This document shows, one piece after another, positions 46,110 to 56,909 of a stretch of 64,000 nucleotides of DNA (position 1 is its first letter; each line of letters opens with the position of its first letter). The notes under the pieces were generated by a model that saw only the letters and a list, made by a program, of their open reading frames with translations, searched no databases and had not been told where the DNA came from. Origin of the DNA: Azorinus chamasolen (Eukaryota; Mollusca; Bivalvia; Cardiida; Solecurtidae); assembly GCA_963576725.1 (NCBI GenBank), contig OY755241.1, positions 71,371,041 to 71,435,040 of the forward strand, written 5' to 3'. The position numbers and the translations under genes were made by a program.

Positions 46110-46347
46110 ATAAATTTACCTGTTCAATATTCATGAAAGAAATAATGACATCATGATTATGTATTTGCTCAATTTTCATAATATTGAATTTTAAGGGAAT
46201 GTTTTGCTCTGACAAAAACTAGAATCAGATCATGTGATAAGCAAACAGATCATACCCTGACCAGACTGCTCCTATATTAGCAACATGACCTGAGTCTAGT
46301 TTGTTTGCAAATGCGCGAAAAAGGATTTATATGAAGGAAAAGGTTAA
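46110..46347. mobile_element. MITE family A variant
   Basis: It contains 'caatattcatgaaagaaat', the hairpin 'gcaaacagatcataccctga' / 'gagtctagtttgtttgc' and the end GCAAATGCGCGAAAAAGGATTTATATGAAGGAAAAGGTTAA. A short second copy of its middle ('gctgacaaaaactagaatt') lies at 46476-46545. Confidence 0.6.
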
Positions 46348-46949
46348 GTAAAAGTCCAAGTATAAGTCATGCAGGAATTAACACCACATAAAAACACACA
46401 GCCTTTCGAAAAAGTATGCCTGCAAATTGTGTATGGAAATAAACCATTGGTATAGCTTTATCAGAGCGTCATGATTTTAAGGGAATTGTTTGCTGACAAA
46501 AACTAGAATTCGAGCATATGCTCAGCAAACAGAGCATAACCTGTTAAATGTATATTACTTACAAATACTTCTTTTGTCTCACCATCTGGTAAAAATGTTT
46601 CTATCAAATTTCACAGAGAGTGATGATTCGGACCTATCCGGGCTTAATCAGACAGTGATGAGTAAAAATCTGGCAAGTATATATAGAGACGAATTGCATT
46701 TTACATTGAACTAGTTGTTTTTACTGTATTCATATTGTGGAATGCATACTTTACGTCACTTATCGATTGTTGGCAACTCTCTTGCAGATTATTATTGTTA
46801 TCATGCATGGACGTAATTATCGACTTGAATTGATTTAAAGACGACTATATAATTTAGTGACGGTTAAGAATTATGGTTTAGTATATTTATTAGGGCCACG
46901 CATCGAGAGGCGGGCTCTATAGTAATCAGCTTGCCCGTCTGACTGCATC

Positions 46950-47195
46950 CGGGCGCGTTCTGTGTTCGGCAATTTCCGCTCATTTTCAGAAAGTTAGACA
47001 TTTTCACTAAGGCTGCTGCAATCTGATAAGCTTGTTGGTTTCCGCGAAATATGTTCTCAAGGAATTGTCAAATGTTCACCAAAATTATTCAGTGTATATC
47101 CAATTCCTCGCATGGGTTCTGTGTTCGGCAATTTCCGTCCATTGTTTCGGAAAATTACGGGCATTTCCACTTAGGCTGTTGCAATCTGATTGTTT
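46950..47195. repeat. Degenerate 157-bp duplication
   Basis: 'ttctgtgttcggcaatttcc' and 'ggctg.tgcaatctgat' occur at 46960-47022 and again at 47117-47190. The block is preceded by AGGGCCACGCATCGAGAGGCGGGCTC. The open frames are not protein-like. 45646-46109 and 47196-47853 show no gene. Confidence 0.5.
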
Positions 47196-47858
47196 CTGTG
47201 ACATTTTATCTTAAAGAATGGTCCGAGTTCTATCAAACATTTTTACTATATGCTTATTAGTCAAGTACTTAGCAAGAGTTATCATTTAGGCATATTGAAA
47301 GCATGGTCAATTATGCATCTGTCGCTCTGCATTAGAAAAATTAGGCTTACAATATGCAGGTGTATGCGATACCTCCTACGCGGGGCCATTCCTCGACAGT
47401 AGTCTAGTTTCATTTGCCATGTGCCTTGATAGTAGCAATATAAAATGTAAGTTATAGCAAGCATATTTATCAAAATTTGAAATGTATCAGTTAAGATCTG
47501 AATTGTGTTAATCTAATACCGGATTTTTATTAATAAATATTGATTCACTTGATACTTGGCATAAATATTTATCAGGAGTAGAAGACGTTCAAAGACATAA
47601 ATTTCAGGTCATTGTAGCCTTGACATTGACATCTGTCTTTGGAATTGGTGGTCCGTCTGCGAAAAAACGTACAGCGAATCCTCCTTCAGTTTCAACCAGT
47701 TTCACTTTGTACCTGACCTAAGTGTTAATCAGGAGTATAGTTGATGTGCGAGACACAAATTTCAAGTATCTGTGACCTTGACCACTGGCCTTGAAATTGG
47801 GTGATGTTTCTTATCTCTGCAATGTTATTGATGTTTCGTATTGTTTTCTCTAGACCAG

Positions 47859-47931
47859 GACATTTCAACTATCGAAGTTTTGCATTCCGAGCCTGCCAGC
47901 GAAAACTCCGTTACAGCAAATTTAGAAATAA
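47859..47931 (+). CDS. Linker exon after the SET domain
   Basis: The polypyrimidine TTGTTTTCTCTAG precedes two possible acceptors (TAG at 47853, CAG at 47858). Using 47858, the exon is in phase with the SET exon ending at 42479 and reads DISTIEVLHSEPASENSV then TANLEI up to the donor AATAA|GTAAGT. It is an acidic, low-complexity stretch that suits an interdomain linker. A diverged duplicate of exon plus upstream intron is at 49008-49139. The assignment to this gene rests on phase and position. Confidence 0.45.
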
Positions 47932-47994
47932 GTAAGTAAAATAAGTACTTTGATTCCGTGGCTTCTATTATCAATTTACGATTTATGAAAAAGT

Positions 47995-48150
47995 TGGGAC
48001 TCGAATCCAGGACCTCTGGCTTACCATGCCAACACTCTACAGACTTGACTTACCTTGCCAACACTCTACCGACTGAGCTATACTAAGCCATACAGTAAAG
48101 CCTATCAACTTATTTCACCACAGTCTCTACCCGATTAAACACACCCCATC
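47995..48150 (-). repeat. tRNA-derived SINE, copy 2
   Basis: On the minus strand there is a box-A-like AGCTCAGTCGGTAGAGTGTT, a partly duplicated head ('ttgccaacactctac' twice) and the leader AGAGACTGTGGTGAAATAAG. Confidence 0.7.
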
Positions 48151-48264
48151 TACACAATAATTCGTTCAGAATTCTTACTCAAAGAAAACTCCACCAGTTT
48201 CTTCTTAATGAAAATTATCTTCGTATAATCTACCAATGAATAACCTTGTGTTTTATTTACGTTG

Positions 48265-48425
48265 GGCGCCAAATGTAACATTGTGAAAAAAAGTGACTCG
48301 ACTTAGACTCAAACCCAGGGCCACTGGTTTACCACGTCAACACTATATCGACTGAGCTACCAACCCACACGTGTAAAGCCTATCAAATTATTTCACCACA
48401 AACTCTACCCGACAACATTCTGCTG
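48265..48425 (-). repeat. tRNA-derived SINE, copy 3
   Basis: Same orientation as copy 2 and about 270 bases away. The complement reads GGTAGCTCAGTCGATATAGT and GGGTTTGAGTC, with the leader TAGAGTTTGTGGTGAAATAA. Confidence 0.7.
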
Positions 48426-48568
48426 ATAATTGGCACCATACAATCATTATCAACATACCCTATCGAAGAAGGAGGCAAATAGTTTTGGTGTCCTTTATTT
48501 CCGGAGTAATATCTCAGAAATGATTAACAGTTGTTTTTTGTTAAACTTTGTGTAAACGCCAAGTACCA

Positions 48569-48785
48569 TAAATTCTGAAGGGTGGTGATCCCCCGAAAGC
48601 AAAAATTGCAACACAAAGAGAAAATTGCAGACTCGGTTTTATTGAGTCTGTTCATGAGCAGTAATTGAAAGTGCAACACTGCTCACGCCCCCTAGCACCG
48701 GCTTAAGCGGTAATCAATTTTCAGAACAAGAAGTACTGAAATTCATGATCTCGAAGGATCAGAAGGTATAACAACACTGATAATG
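48569..48785 (-). mobile_element. Double-hairpin element, second copy
   Basis: Reverse-complement match to 33139-33352, including both stem-loops ('gcagactcggttttattgag' and 'tgagcagtaattgaaagtgc'). Confidence 0.65.
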
Positions 48786-49007
48786 AAATACGGCCCTGCA
48801 AGTATCACATTTCTGTGACATCGACATTGACCCTTAACCTTGAAATTGGAAATCTCCAGACAAGATAGAGGGTGGGTATTAATCACCTTCAGTGTGATAG
48901 ATCTAGTTTAGTCTTTAACCAGAACATAAAACACCCTTTGATAAATGGGCTTTAGTGCTAACTCTAATTTGATCTTCAGTTTATTATCTGTGTAGAGTTC
49001 AGTCACA

Positions 49008-49139
49008 GAATTGAAACTGATGTTTCTTATCTCTGCAATGTTATTGAGGTTTCGTATTGTTTCTCTAGACCAGGACATTTCAACTATCCAAGTATTGCAC
49101 ATCGATCCTGCCAGCGAACGCTCCATTACAACAGATTAG
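49008..49139 (+). pseudogene. Duplicate of the linker exon
   Basis: The intron end 'tgatgtttcttatctctgca' and the exon CCAGGACATTTCAACTATC are repeated from 47810-47931. The coding part from 49074 reads DISTIQVLHIDPASERSI and ends at TAG (49137-49139), with the donor lost. It may be a skipped or dead exon. Confidence 0.65.
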
Positions 49140-49542
49140 ACATCTAGTAATTTGGTACCAAATATGGGTATATGACTGTCAGCACATGTTATGTGATTTG
49201 AATTGGGTTCATGGATCCTGACCCGGGGCCAGGTGTTCTGGCCCCCAATTAGCAGATTACAGATTTCAAAAACTAAAACCTGTTTGAATATTGCTGATGG
49301 TGACCTAACCCTAAAAACTGCCTTAAACAGAGTATAAATTAAAATATGAGAGCAATATGAGCACAAGTGTTACAGATAGACTAGGAGTGAAACCATTTAT
49401 CTCCCCCCTATTGGACCACTGATTGTGTAGGTTAAAAAACTAGACCACTAGGTCAACTTTTAGTAAAGTCTTGTTTTCACTGTAAGGGTCACATTTTGCA
49501 ATTATGGTCATGAGGATCTTGGTCAAATTTCGTCTTTTTCAG

Positions 49543-49790
49543 AACAAAATGCTGACCCTAAGAGATGGTGACTGGTCCTCAGGAAAAGGAGACTGGCTCA
49601 AGTGAAACGGCAAATGGACCACAAATGTAAACCGGTGCAGACTGCCCCACAGATGAAGACCAGCCGACAAGAGTTGAAGGCTGGCCTACTGGAAATGGAA
49701 GCTGGCTCACAAGAGATGGTGACTGGTCCACAGATGCAGCCTGGTCCACAGGAGATGCAGGCTGACCAACATGAGAGGGAGGCTGAATCG
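49543..49790 (+). CDS. Gln/Pro-rich repetitive linker exon, frame-broken
   Basis: Acceptor TCGTCTTTTTCAG; the end is at GAATCG|GTGTGC. Internal units around 'ggtgactggtccacagatgc' repeat at about 30 bases. Read with two frame corrections it gives QNADPKR, MVTGPQEKETGSSETANGPQ and GLLEMEAGSQEMVTGPQMQP, GPQEMQADQHEREAES. The unit TGPQEM(Q) is a short protein repeat, so this is a coding minisatellite. The last frame ends in phase 0 and matches the next exon. As sequenced, two indels would interrupt translation. Confidence 0.5.
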
Positions 49791-50691
49791 GTGTGCTACA
49801 AATTACGTTTAGGATCATGTGTGTGTGTTTTCTTTAAGTGTATATGTCTGTAATAAGAGGAAGGAAAACTGTTTCCTACTATATTATAATTGGTTCTGTA
49901 CCATATGTACCAAATTATGTATAATAATTTTCTTATATTAAAGACTGCTTGAATAATGTGATATTAGAACTGAATTCATCTGAGGGTAAACAGAGATACA
50001 AAAATGGTTAACAAATACTTTTATTATTCTTTTTATTTGCTACACGCAAATGATATTTAATTCTAATACTAAATACAATATTTATAATGTAAGTATGCAC
50101 CTAACTCTAATAACCTCCTCGCTCAACCTCATTTATGAAAATTCCTACACTTGCTCACAGTCCTCCAAAGTGACTTCCCGTAAATCACCTGTAATGTTGC
50201 GCACTGGCATTCTCGTTTTTTGGTCTGACAATTTGTTTGCACTATTTTTATGAAAATATTGAAGGGGTCGTTCTCAAAATTTACATGTATGTTCCTCTCG
50301 TTTCGAAGTAGTGAATTGTATTTTTGACCGATTGGTAAAGAACAAAATGTGCTTTGGGCCATCGGCGATTTTGGGACTTTTACATTTTGTTGAGTGTGTG
50401 CCCTTTTTGCTTCTGATATGATATGGATCTTACTATACATATATTTTTGTCAATAAAACATTTGCCTCTAAAATAATAAAAATTCAGGAGGTCATTATTT
50501 CTTACATTAATATAGAACAAGGAAAGTGTTAATAAGAGAAAAGAAGAATCTATCAAAGATATGACAATAGTTGACGCCAAGATTCCTCTATGATCTTGTG
50601 TAATTATTTTTATATACATTGTACTCATGCTGAATCTGTACACTTAGAATTAAGTCTGCATATTCATACTAGTTTCTTTTTTTGTTAACAG

Positions 50692-50833
50692 ATGGAAGGG
50701 GATGTAACTGTCTGGAAGAAAAGGCAGTTGACCAATCAACTCAAAGACACGTTTGACCAAACAATGGAACGAAAATACTTGATGTGTTTCTTTATCAACT
50801 GTTAATGACAACAAGGGACATTTGATTGGAGAG
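50692..50833 (+). CDS. CARF-like region, first exon, frame-broken
   Basis: The acceptor CTTTTTTTGTTAACAG precedes a phase-0 frame, MEGDVTVWKKRQLTNQLKDT then FDQTMERKYLM. After a one-base slip it continues as CVSLSTVNDNKGHLIGE to the donor GAGAG|GTAAAC. The 'H-x-G-H' style end and position resemble the segment before the helical block in CARF/ALS2CR8-domain proteins ('..KYFVSLP...H.GHP'). That comparison is from memory. In the original frame TAA and TGA follow at 50803-50808. Confidence 0.45.
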
Positions 50834-50999
50834 GTAAACATATTTAGGGCCGTCGCAAAGCGGTGTGGGTCATTAGTGTTTCCCTTGTCTGCCCGGCCAG
50901 TCTATAGGTAATTGGGACTGAAGTTTATTGCTTGAATTAGGGTCTCATGTAGACTTAAATGTTGCAGCTATGCTCAATTATTCACATCTAATTTAACCC

Positions 51000-51205
51000 T
51001 TTCCTCCACAAATATTCATGTAATAAATAATGGCGTCATGGATATGAAATATATTAATTGTTATTATAGCACATGAATATTTTGCCACGACAGAAAGTGC
51101 AAGATCCGAACTAGTATTCCATTTATAAGCAAAAAGCAGACCTTAATCAGACGGCTCCTATAGTAGCCAAGTGATCTGACTCTGCTCTGTTTTTCAAGGC
51201 GTAGA
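51000..51205. mobile_element. MITE family A variant
   Basis: Left tip TTAACCCTTTCCTCCACAAA, inner 'atattcatgtaataaataat', hairpin 'agcagaccttaatcagacgg' / 'tgatctgactctgctctg'. The right tip is lost. Confidence 0.6.
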
Positions 51206-51234
51206 ACGGCGTATTTGATTTAAACATTCATATA

Positions 51235-51500
51235 GTTTTATTGTGTCACCTCCCGAAAGGCAGTGTGTCACTCGGGGATCACTTTTCCGTAGTCTGTACG
51301 TCAAACTTTCATTTTTTGGCTGTAATTTCTAAACCAATCACTATAGAACCTTCAAATTTCACATGTGTCTTCCTCTCATTGAGGCTCAATAATGTAACAA
51401 ATGTCCATCATTCTGCATGCAATATTTGTTTAGTTATTCCCCTTTCACAATATTAACAGTTTTTTGTCAGCTACGAGCAGGTGACACATGTGTTCTTCTG
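51235..51500. repeat. Dispersed repeat
   Basis: 'tgtcacctcccgaaaggcag' and 'cagctacgagcaggtgacac' form inverted ends of a 250-base segment. No coding sequence. 51501-52169 shows no gene. Confidence 0.45.
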
Positions 51501-52169
51501 AACACTATTGTTAATCTTAAAAGTCATTAAAGACTGGGCTAGAGTTCTTGCATCTCCCAACATTTTATAAAATACATTATAATTTAGTGGCAACAACAAT
51601 TACTTTAAGAGTTAACAAATAACATCATGCAGATTATATTGTAGAAGCTTTACCTAATTTAAATATATATGTTGAAGATAAATATTATAATAGAAAAGCA
51701 TTGGGTAAGAATGAATTGAGACCCTAGGAGTGTAAAACCCAAACATTATCTTTGAAAAGAAAAGACTATACTTTATGATTGCAGATCTTCGATAACACAT
51801 ATTAGAAGATTTGGAATAATGAATTTGAAATTGTTAATGTTTATTAGGTGTAATATGCTTCTACAGATTCTGCCATGGTCCAAATTCCCTTTTTTTATAT
51901 GTCATTAGAAGAATGAACCTAGATCTAAATATATATTTGTAGTATCAGTATCTATTTTATGAATATTCATGGCGGTAAGTTTTAAGCAGTCCTAACTAGA
52001 ACTGTAAGCCAAAGGCTAACGAATACCTGCCTGCTTGTCAGAACACCTATCATCAATCTGAACATATGTACATACAGAAACGTGAAGAGATTTTAAAAAC
52101 AACACATGCCCCAACCCAATTTTTGTAATAAAAATGAAGAATAATTCAGAGAAATAAGACCCTTTCATG

Positions 52170-52740
52170 AGATTTTTGTCAAATCCAAAGTTCTAAAGGT
52201 AGGTACCTTTTCAGAAAAACATGAAGTTAAAGGACCATAACTTACAAAAATTATTCAACCAGACCCATATTTGAACTTAAACTGTACCTCATCTAGATTT
52301 ATTTTTATGTCAAATATGAAGTTAATATCTCCAACCACTCCAAAAGAAAGACCGGAAAACTGAAAATTTGACAAAAAATTAAAGTTCAAGGGCCATAACT
52401 CTGGCAAAAATTATTCAACCAGACTGAAATTGGGAATTAAGCTGTAATTCATCTAGAGTTAGCTTTGTGCCAACTATAAAGTTAATATCTGCAACCACTT
52501 CCAAAAAAAGTCTGGAAAATCCCAAATTTGAAGAAAAAAATAAATTAAAGTTCAAGGGCAATAACTCTGAAAATACTTATTCAACCGGACTGAGATTATA
52601 ATATAAGCTGTAACTTATACAGATTTAGCTTTGTACTAAATATAGAGTTGATATGACGAGTCACTTCCATAAAAATCAAGAAAACCGGAAAACATTGGTT
52701 GGGGACTAAAAAGGGGAGATAACTCCTGAAGTAGAGGTCC
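52170..52740. repeat. About 175-bp tandem-core repeat, three units
   Basis: Each unit carries 'caagggccataactctggca', 'attattcaaccagac' and 'aaagttaatatctgcaacca'. The wording is similar to other tandem-core elements but the tips are not recognised. Confidence 0.65.
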
Positions 52741-52824
52741 GATCATAACGGAAATATGCGGTGCACAGGTTTATATGGTGATATGGCTATATATGAACTT
52801 TCAACAAAATTGAAGCAAAACTGT

Positions 52825-53225
52825 AGAAGAGTGAGTGAGTGAGTTGGGTTTTACGGCACCGCGACACTAAGTAGGTCATATAGCGCCAATGACGAAAATT
52901 ATGATGAAACAATGAAAATCAATAAAAAAAATCTCGATCAACGAGTATGTAAATCATTAAAATATACGAAGATGAAAATGTAGAAAGGAATACAGAAAGA
53001 AAATAATAATAATAATAGAACTGGTTAAACAGATTTATATTTTAGAATAAAGACCAGTAGAAGAAGGCCGGACAAAATTGTGTCCACGGACGGACAACCT
53101 GATTCCAGTATACCCCCCCCCCCACTTCGTTGTGGGGGTATACTTAACGAGGAAGGGCTCATTTTGATCCAAACTTTTGCAAACAGAGTTAATTCCTTAG
53201 AAAGAAAATACAGATAAAGACTAAC
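52825..53225. repeat. Dispersed repeat with C-run hairpin
   Basis: It starts with (GTGA)n and 'gttgggttttacggcaccgc'. At 53109-53143 GTATACCCCCCCCCC pairs with GGGGGTATAC. 53226-54010 contains no gene; there is a CTAT-rich microsatellite near 53840-53865. Confidence 0.5.
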
Positions 53226-54010
53226 AGCAAAAATCACAACCAACAACCGCATATTCTCTCCACCACATTAGCACAAGTAAGCTCATCACATGTGTTACGT
53301 GACACTACATTTGTGAATTTACACATACAGACACCACATTCGCAATATTTCACACACTAATGGACTAATTTCTCTAACATATATTGCTCAAGAGACATAT
53401 TTATATAGTGTATGTTACTATTACCAGTGCTAACACTCTGCAAGCTAACAGTTAGCTCAAAGGCACCATATCTACTTGCCCTTGAGATTGTTCCACAGGT
53501 AACATTTCCTTGAGGCTTCATGGCGAGCAGTGTTACATTTTGTTACATGTAGTTGCTATCATAACATGACCGTACATGCTGTCGTCTGTCTTTTATGTAG
53601 ACTTTACATATTTTATATGTTATATTTGTCGCCGATAGTCGTGCCTCGTGGAAACTTTACTTAAAATGTCTTCTCTGAAATTAATGAAAGTAAAACAGTT
53701 TTTACTCCTCTTCCGAATGTGTTAAAATTGTAATATTCCAAGCAGAGCTCTTGTTTCCAAGGCAACCGAATGCATTTTTTGAAAATCTTCAAACCTACTG
53801 GTTCTAAATAATATAGCTAAAATAGTCATAATGAGACCCTCTATCTATCTATATATCTATCTAAGGTTCACCATGGCCCTATTGTTACTAAATATGCTGA
53901 TTAGAAATTCAACTTACACATATTTTGATTGTAGATAGATATTTAAATCCAGTTTTCTTTTCATTTTAGTAATCTATGCTTTTTGAGCCTCTTGTTAATA
54001 TAGATTGCAG

Positions 54011-54245
54011 GATATTCTCAAAACATCGACAATACCTTGGTGGAAGAAAACCGAGAACTGGTACATGAAGGCGTTAGAAGCGTGGGTGAAATGAAGAGGA
54101 ATATAAACATTCATGTCAAAAAGGAGGTTTTACCCCCACCACACTGATATGAAGGAAAATAATCGCAGGTTTAATCCTACGAACAAGGATATAAAAACAT
54201 ATATATTCAGTTGTCAGAGAATCACGGTTTGTGAAATTGTATGTT
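54011..54245 (+). CDS. CARF/ALS2CR8-like exon
   Basis: The acceptor ATAGATTGCAG opens it. The frame gives YSQNIDNTLVEENRELVHEG, then VRSVGEMKRNINIHVKKEV and LPPPH before a TGA. Removing one C from the CCACCAC run lets it continue as TDMKENNRRFNPTNKDIKTY then IFSCQ. The pattern 'I..LV.EGVR...EMKR.....V..E......NRRF.PT..DI...I' is the segment of CARF-like (calcium-responsive transcription factor) proteins and of related expanded families in molluscs. The domain is thought to bind DNA. The downstream donor is uncertain (perhaps ATCACG|GTTTGT). The entry phase does not fit the preceding exon's shifted frame. Confidence 0.55.
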
Positions 54246-54404
54246 TTGTTTAAAACTGGTATCTAGTTAATGCAGTTTTCAAAAGGTAAATGGGCAAAGA
54301 CTTTCTGAGACCAGAATATCTGACTATATTAATATTATGAAAATTTAAATCTCATTTTTTTATTTTAATATATTGGAATTCACCTTGTTAAATTATAGAC
54401 TTAA

Positions 54405-54600
54405 ACCTGTCCTTTATATGAACTTTCTTTCACTCATCTGAAAACAGAATAGACCCAAACCAGATGGCTCCTAAAAGATCTATTTCTTTCTAGGATGGCT
54501 ACAATATTCCACCTTCCATAGTTCAATATAACTATTGTTTCCATGAATATTCAGTAGGTATTGAAATTGTAATAGATATGTAACGGGTAAAGGGGACAGG
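54405..54600. mobile_element. MITE family A, degraded
   Basis: 'gaaaacagaatagacccaaa' hairpin arm, then 'ccatgaatattcagtaggta' and GTAACGGGTAAAGG. The tips are worn. Confidence 0.5.
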
Positions 54601-55084
54601 GTAAAAGGTCAAGGTTGCACAGGCAAATAATGTAAACATTTGAAAGTTCCAATTCTCTCAGAACAGAAGTCTCATTTTGCATAAGCACATACATTAGGAA
54701 ACATATCTGTGAAGGTCATTGTGTCAAAGGTTAATCCTTTCCATGTTCTGTTTAATGTAAAGATCCATATCTTCTGAATATTCATGAGAAAAATAGATAC
54801 AATTTAAAAGAAAGGGTCATAACAAAACTTTCCAATACAGAAAAGCTAATGTTTTAGACACTGACATTATAGACAATAATGCAAGTCTATAGGATGTATA
54901 AGGTCAACATCTCTTGGAAAGACTAAATATCAAGATTATTTTATCATTTTGTGTTTAATTCCAAATTATATTAAGAACATTATAGAGAATAATATTTTGA
55001 ACAGTTTCAAATGTCATTTAATGTCTAGGATAAATAACATTTGACAACACTCTGACCTTGTTATGTTTCACTACAATCTTACAG

Positions 55085-55174
55085 CATTCATTCAAATGAG
55101 CAAGAAGACTTGCGGCATTCTGTTGTAGAATGGCAAGCGTTGCATCCATCAGATCAATTTTTTCTTCGGATATT
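55085..55174 (+). CDS. CARF/ALS2CR8-like exon, continuation
   Basis: Acceptor CACTACAATCTTACAG and donor GATATT|GTGAGT. The exon is open in the phase that skips one base: IHSNEQEDLRHSVVEWQALH followed by PSDQFFLRI. 'L...V.EWQ..HP.D.FFFRP' is the segment that follows the NRRF.PT block in CARF-like proteins, so the order of the two exons agrees with the family. The minus strand is also open here and has donor-like signals, but its product is less convincing. No exon for the remaining domain was found downstream within the window. Confidence 0.5.
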
Positions 55175-55218
55175 GTGAGTATTAGAATTTCAAATAAAAA
55201 TGTGACACATACAAGTAA

Positions 55219-55452
55219 TAGAAACAAGGTCAAATGTCAAACTGATAAATCTCACTAAAATATTAATAAAAGTAAAGTAAAAAGGATGTGTTTTTTTAGT
55301 GTAATAAATTTAACGAGAATTAACCACATTTGCATTAGAAACAAGGTCAAATGTCAAACTGATAAATCTCACTAAAATATTAATAAAAGTAAAGTAAAAA
55401 GGATGTGTTTCTTTAGTGTAATAAATTTAACGAGAATTAACCACATTTGCAT
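55219..55452. repeat. 117-bp recent tandem duplication
   Basis: Two copies starting at 'tagaaacaaggtcaaatgtc' differ at one position that I can see (a T to C within a T run). Confidence 0.9.
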
Positions 55453-55471
55453 GTGCTGTTTTAATACATGG

Positions 55472-55697
55472 TTAACCCTTTCCCTCAAAGTCTATTTTAG
55501 GCCTAACCTCTTTGAATGAATCTACCCTAAAGGAGCATTTACTAGAGAAAAGTAAAATTTTAGAATTTTGTAATTTGAAACCATTGTGATAAATACAGCA
55601 TTTGCTCCTATACCAGCATATGCTCTATCTATCCCCCTTTTTCAAGAAGTGGTTATTCAAAGGCGCAGAAAGGCATATTTATTGAGGAAAGGGTTAA
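55472..55697. mobile_element. MITE family B, complete
   Basis: TTAACCCTTTCCCTCAAAGT ... TTATTGAGGAAAGGGTTAA, TTAA on both sides. The centre is 'aaaccattgtgataaataca' with GCATTTGCTCC..GGAGCATTTACTAG nearby. Confidence 0.75.
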
Positions 55698-56726
55698 ACG
55701 ATGGAACAATAAAAGTTTAGAAAAAAGTGGACAGAATGTCAATAAACTTGGTCTGGAAAAAATTCATGAACAACATAAACCAATTTTTAAGTAAGGACAA
55801 AATTCTGTTTTCTCGACTTTACAGCAAAAGCTTTAGTATTTGAGTAAGTTCTTTTCAAAAAGTACAATTCAATACAATGTTGTAGTAATTGTACAAATGA
55901 TTTGGTATAAGATTAAAAGACCGACCGCACTTTCACTAGTTTTCTCCCTGATCTATCTGATGGTTATACCACCCAGTTCACAGTTCATATGTATAGCAGA
56001 CAACTTTAATGAAAAGTGTACCAGATTTGGCATGTCTGACAAAAGTCAATTTAAATTATATCTACTTGAATGGTTAAATGATACTTATAATGGCTAGATC
56101 CAGATTAAACAGATCTTAGAGTAACTTTTAATACGATTAAATCTGCATAAGTGACTTAGTTGGGTTCAATGTAAACACTCAGTGCAAAAATTTCATTTGT
56201 TAAATTATTCAAATCTATTAATGAACTTCAAAGAATCAATTTTTCATGCGCCGGGACTTTCTTATTCTCTACTTGTTTCATTGCTTTGAATTTAGGGTAG
56301 ATTTTGATATTCATAGTCTTCAATGCATCACTATGTTGATCAAGATGTAAAATGTAAGTGATGAATGCTGGGTATACCGTGCACCTGTAGTTATGGACTT
56401 TAGCGGTAGAATAGATTGATTCGGCACTCTTTTAATTACCGGTAGTTAAGTCTAAGTGAAGATTTTCTATAAAGTGACATTTATAGTATATTATTATGAC
56501 ACTACACACACCTGTTTAAGGTATGTACCAGCTGGTGATCTTTTTTTGACAACTTTTACAATGCTGTACTTCCGTAATTTTGACTAATTGATTTCCCTTT
56601 CTTTTCATCTCTCATTTTTTTTAGAAAGTGCTGCAATGAAACTTCACATACCTGTTTTGGTAAGCAGGACCTGTTGATCATTTGTAATTCAGATAATTTC
56701 ATTCAATTCAATTTGTTAGCTGTAAG
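55698..56726. other. No gene recognised
   Basis: AT-rich sequence. One frame of 85 codons at 55840-56097 has no recognisable domain and no splice support. Confidence 0.45.
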
Positions 56727-56909
56727 TTAAAAGTTATATAGGAAAATATTTGGGTCACCAGTAACAATCTGTGTGCCGTCCTCGTCGACTAGCAAAGAGT
56801 GGGCCCATGACATTTCCTCAAAGTTCACTGGGATTAAGGAGGACCAACTAAGGTTCTTCTTAGGATCTCCAAGTGGCTTTGAGAAAAGGACGAGATCAAT
56901 GTTAGAGAC
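56727..56909 (-). CDS. Terminal exon of an unidentified minus-strand gene
   Basis: On the minus strand TCTTATTTTGTTGCAG precedes 183 bases that are open to a TAA. The peptide reads VSNIDLVLFSKPLGDPKKNL, then SWSSLIPVNFEEMSWAHSLL and VDEDGTQIVTGDPNIFLYNF. It has ordinary protein composition and balanced charge, and ends cleanly at the stop. I do not recognise the family. Upstream exons would lie beyond 56910 on the minus strand, where repeats begin within 330 bases; none was identified. It could be a gene fragment. Confidence 0.4.
   Translation of the reverse strand, partial: VSNIDLVLFSKPLGDPKKNLSWSSLIPVNFEEMSWAHSLLVDEDGTQIVTGDPNIFLYNF

Noticed and set aside
55018..55233. Minus-strand exon at 55.0-55.2 kb
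   Set aside because: It is open with splice-like signals, but the plus-strand reading of the same segment fits the CARF-like series better in motif and order.
55840..56097. 85-codon plus-strand frame
   Set aside because: No homology pattern, no splice signals and average AT-rich composition. Open by chance is likely.
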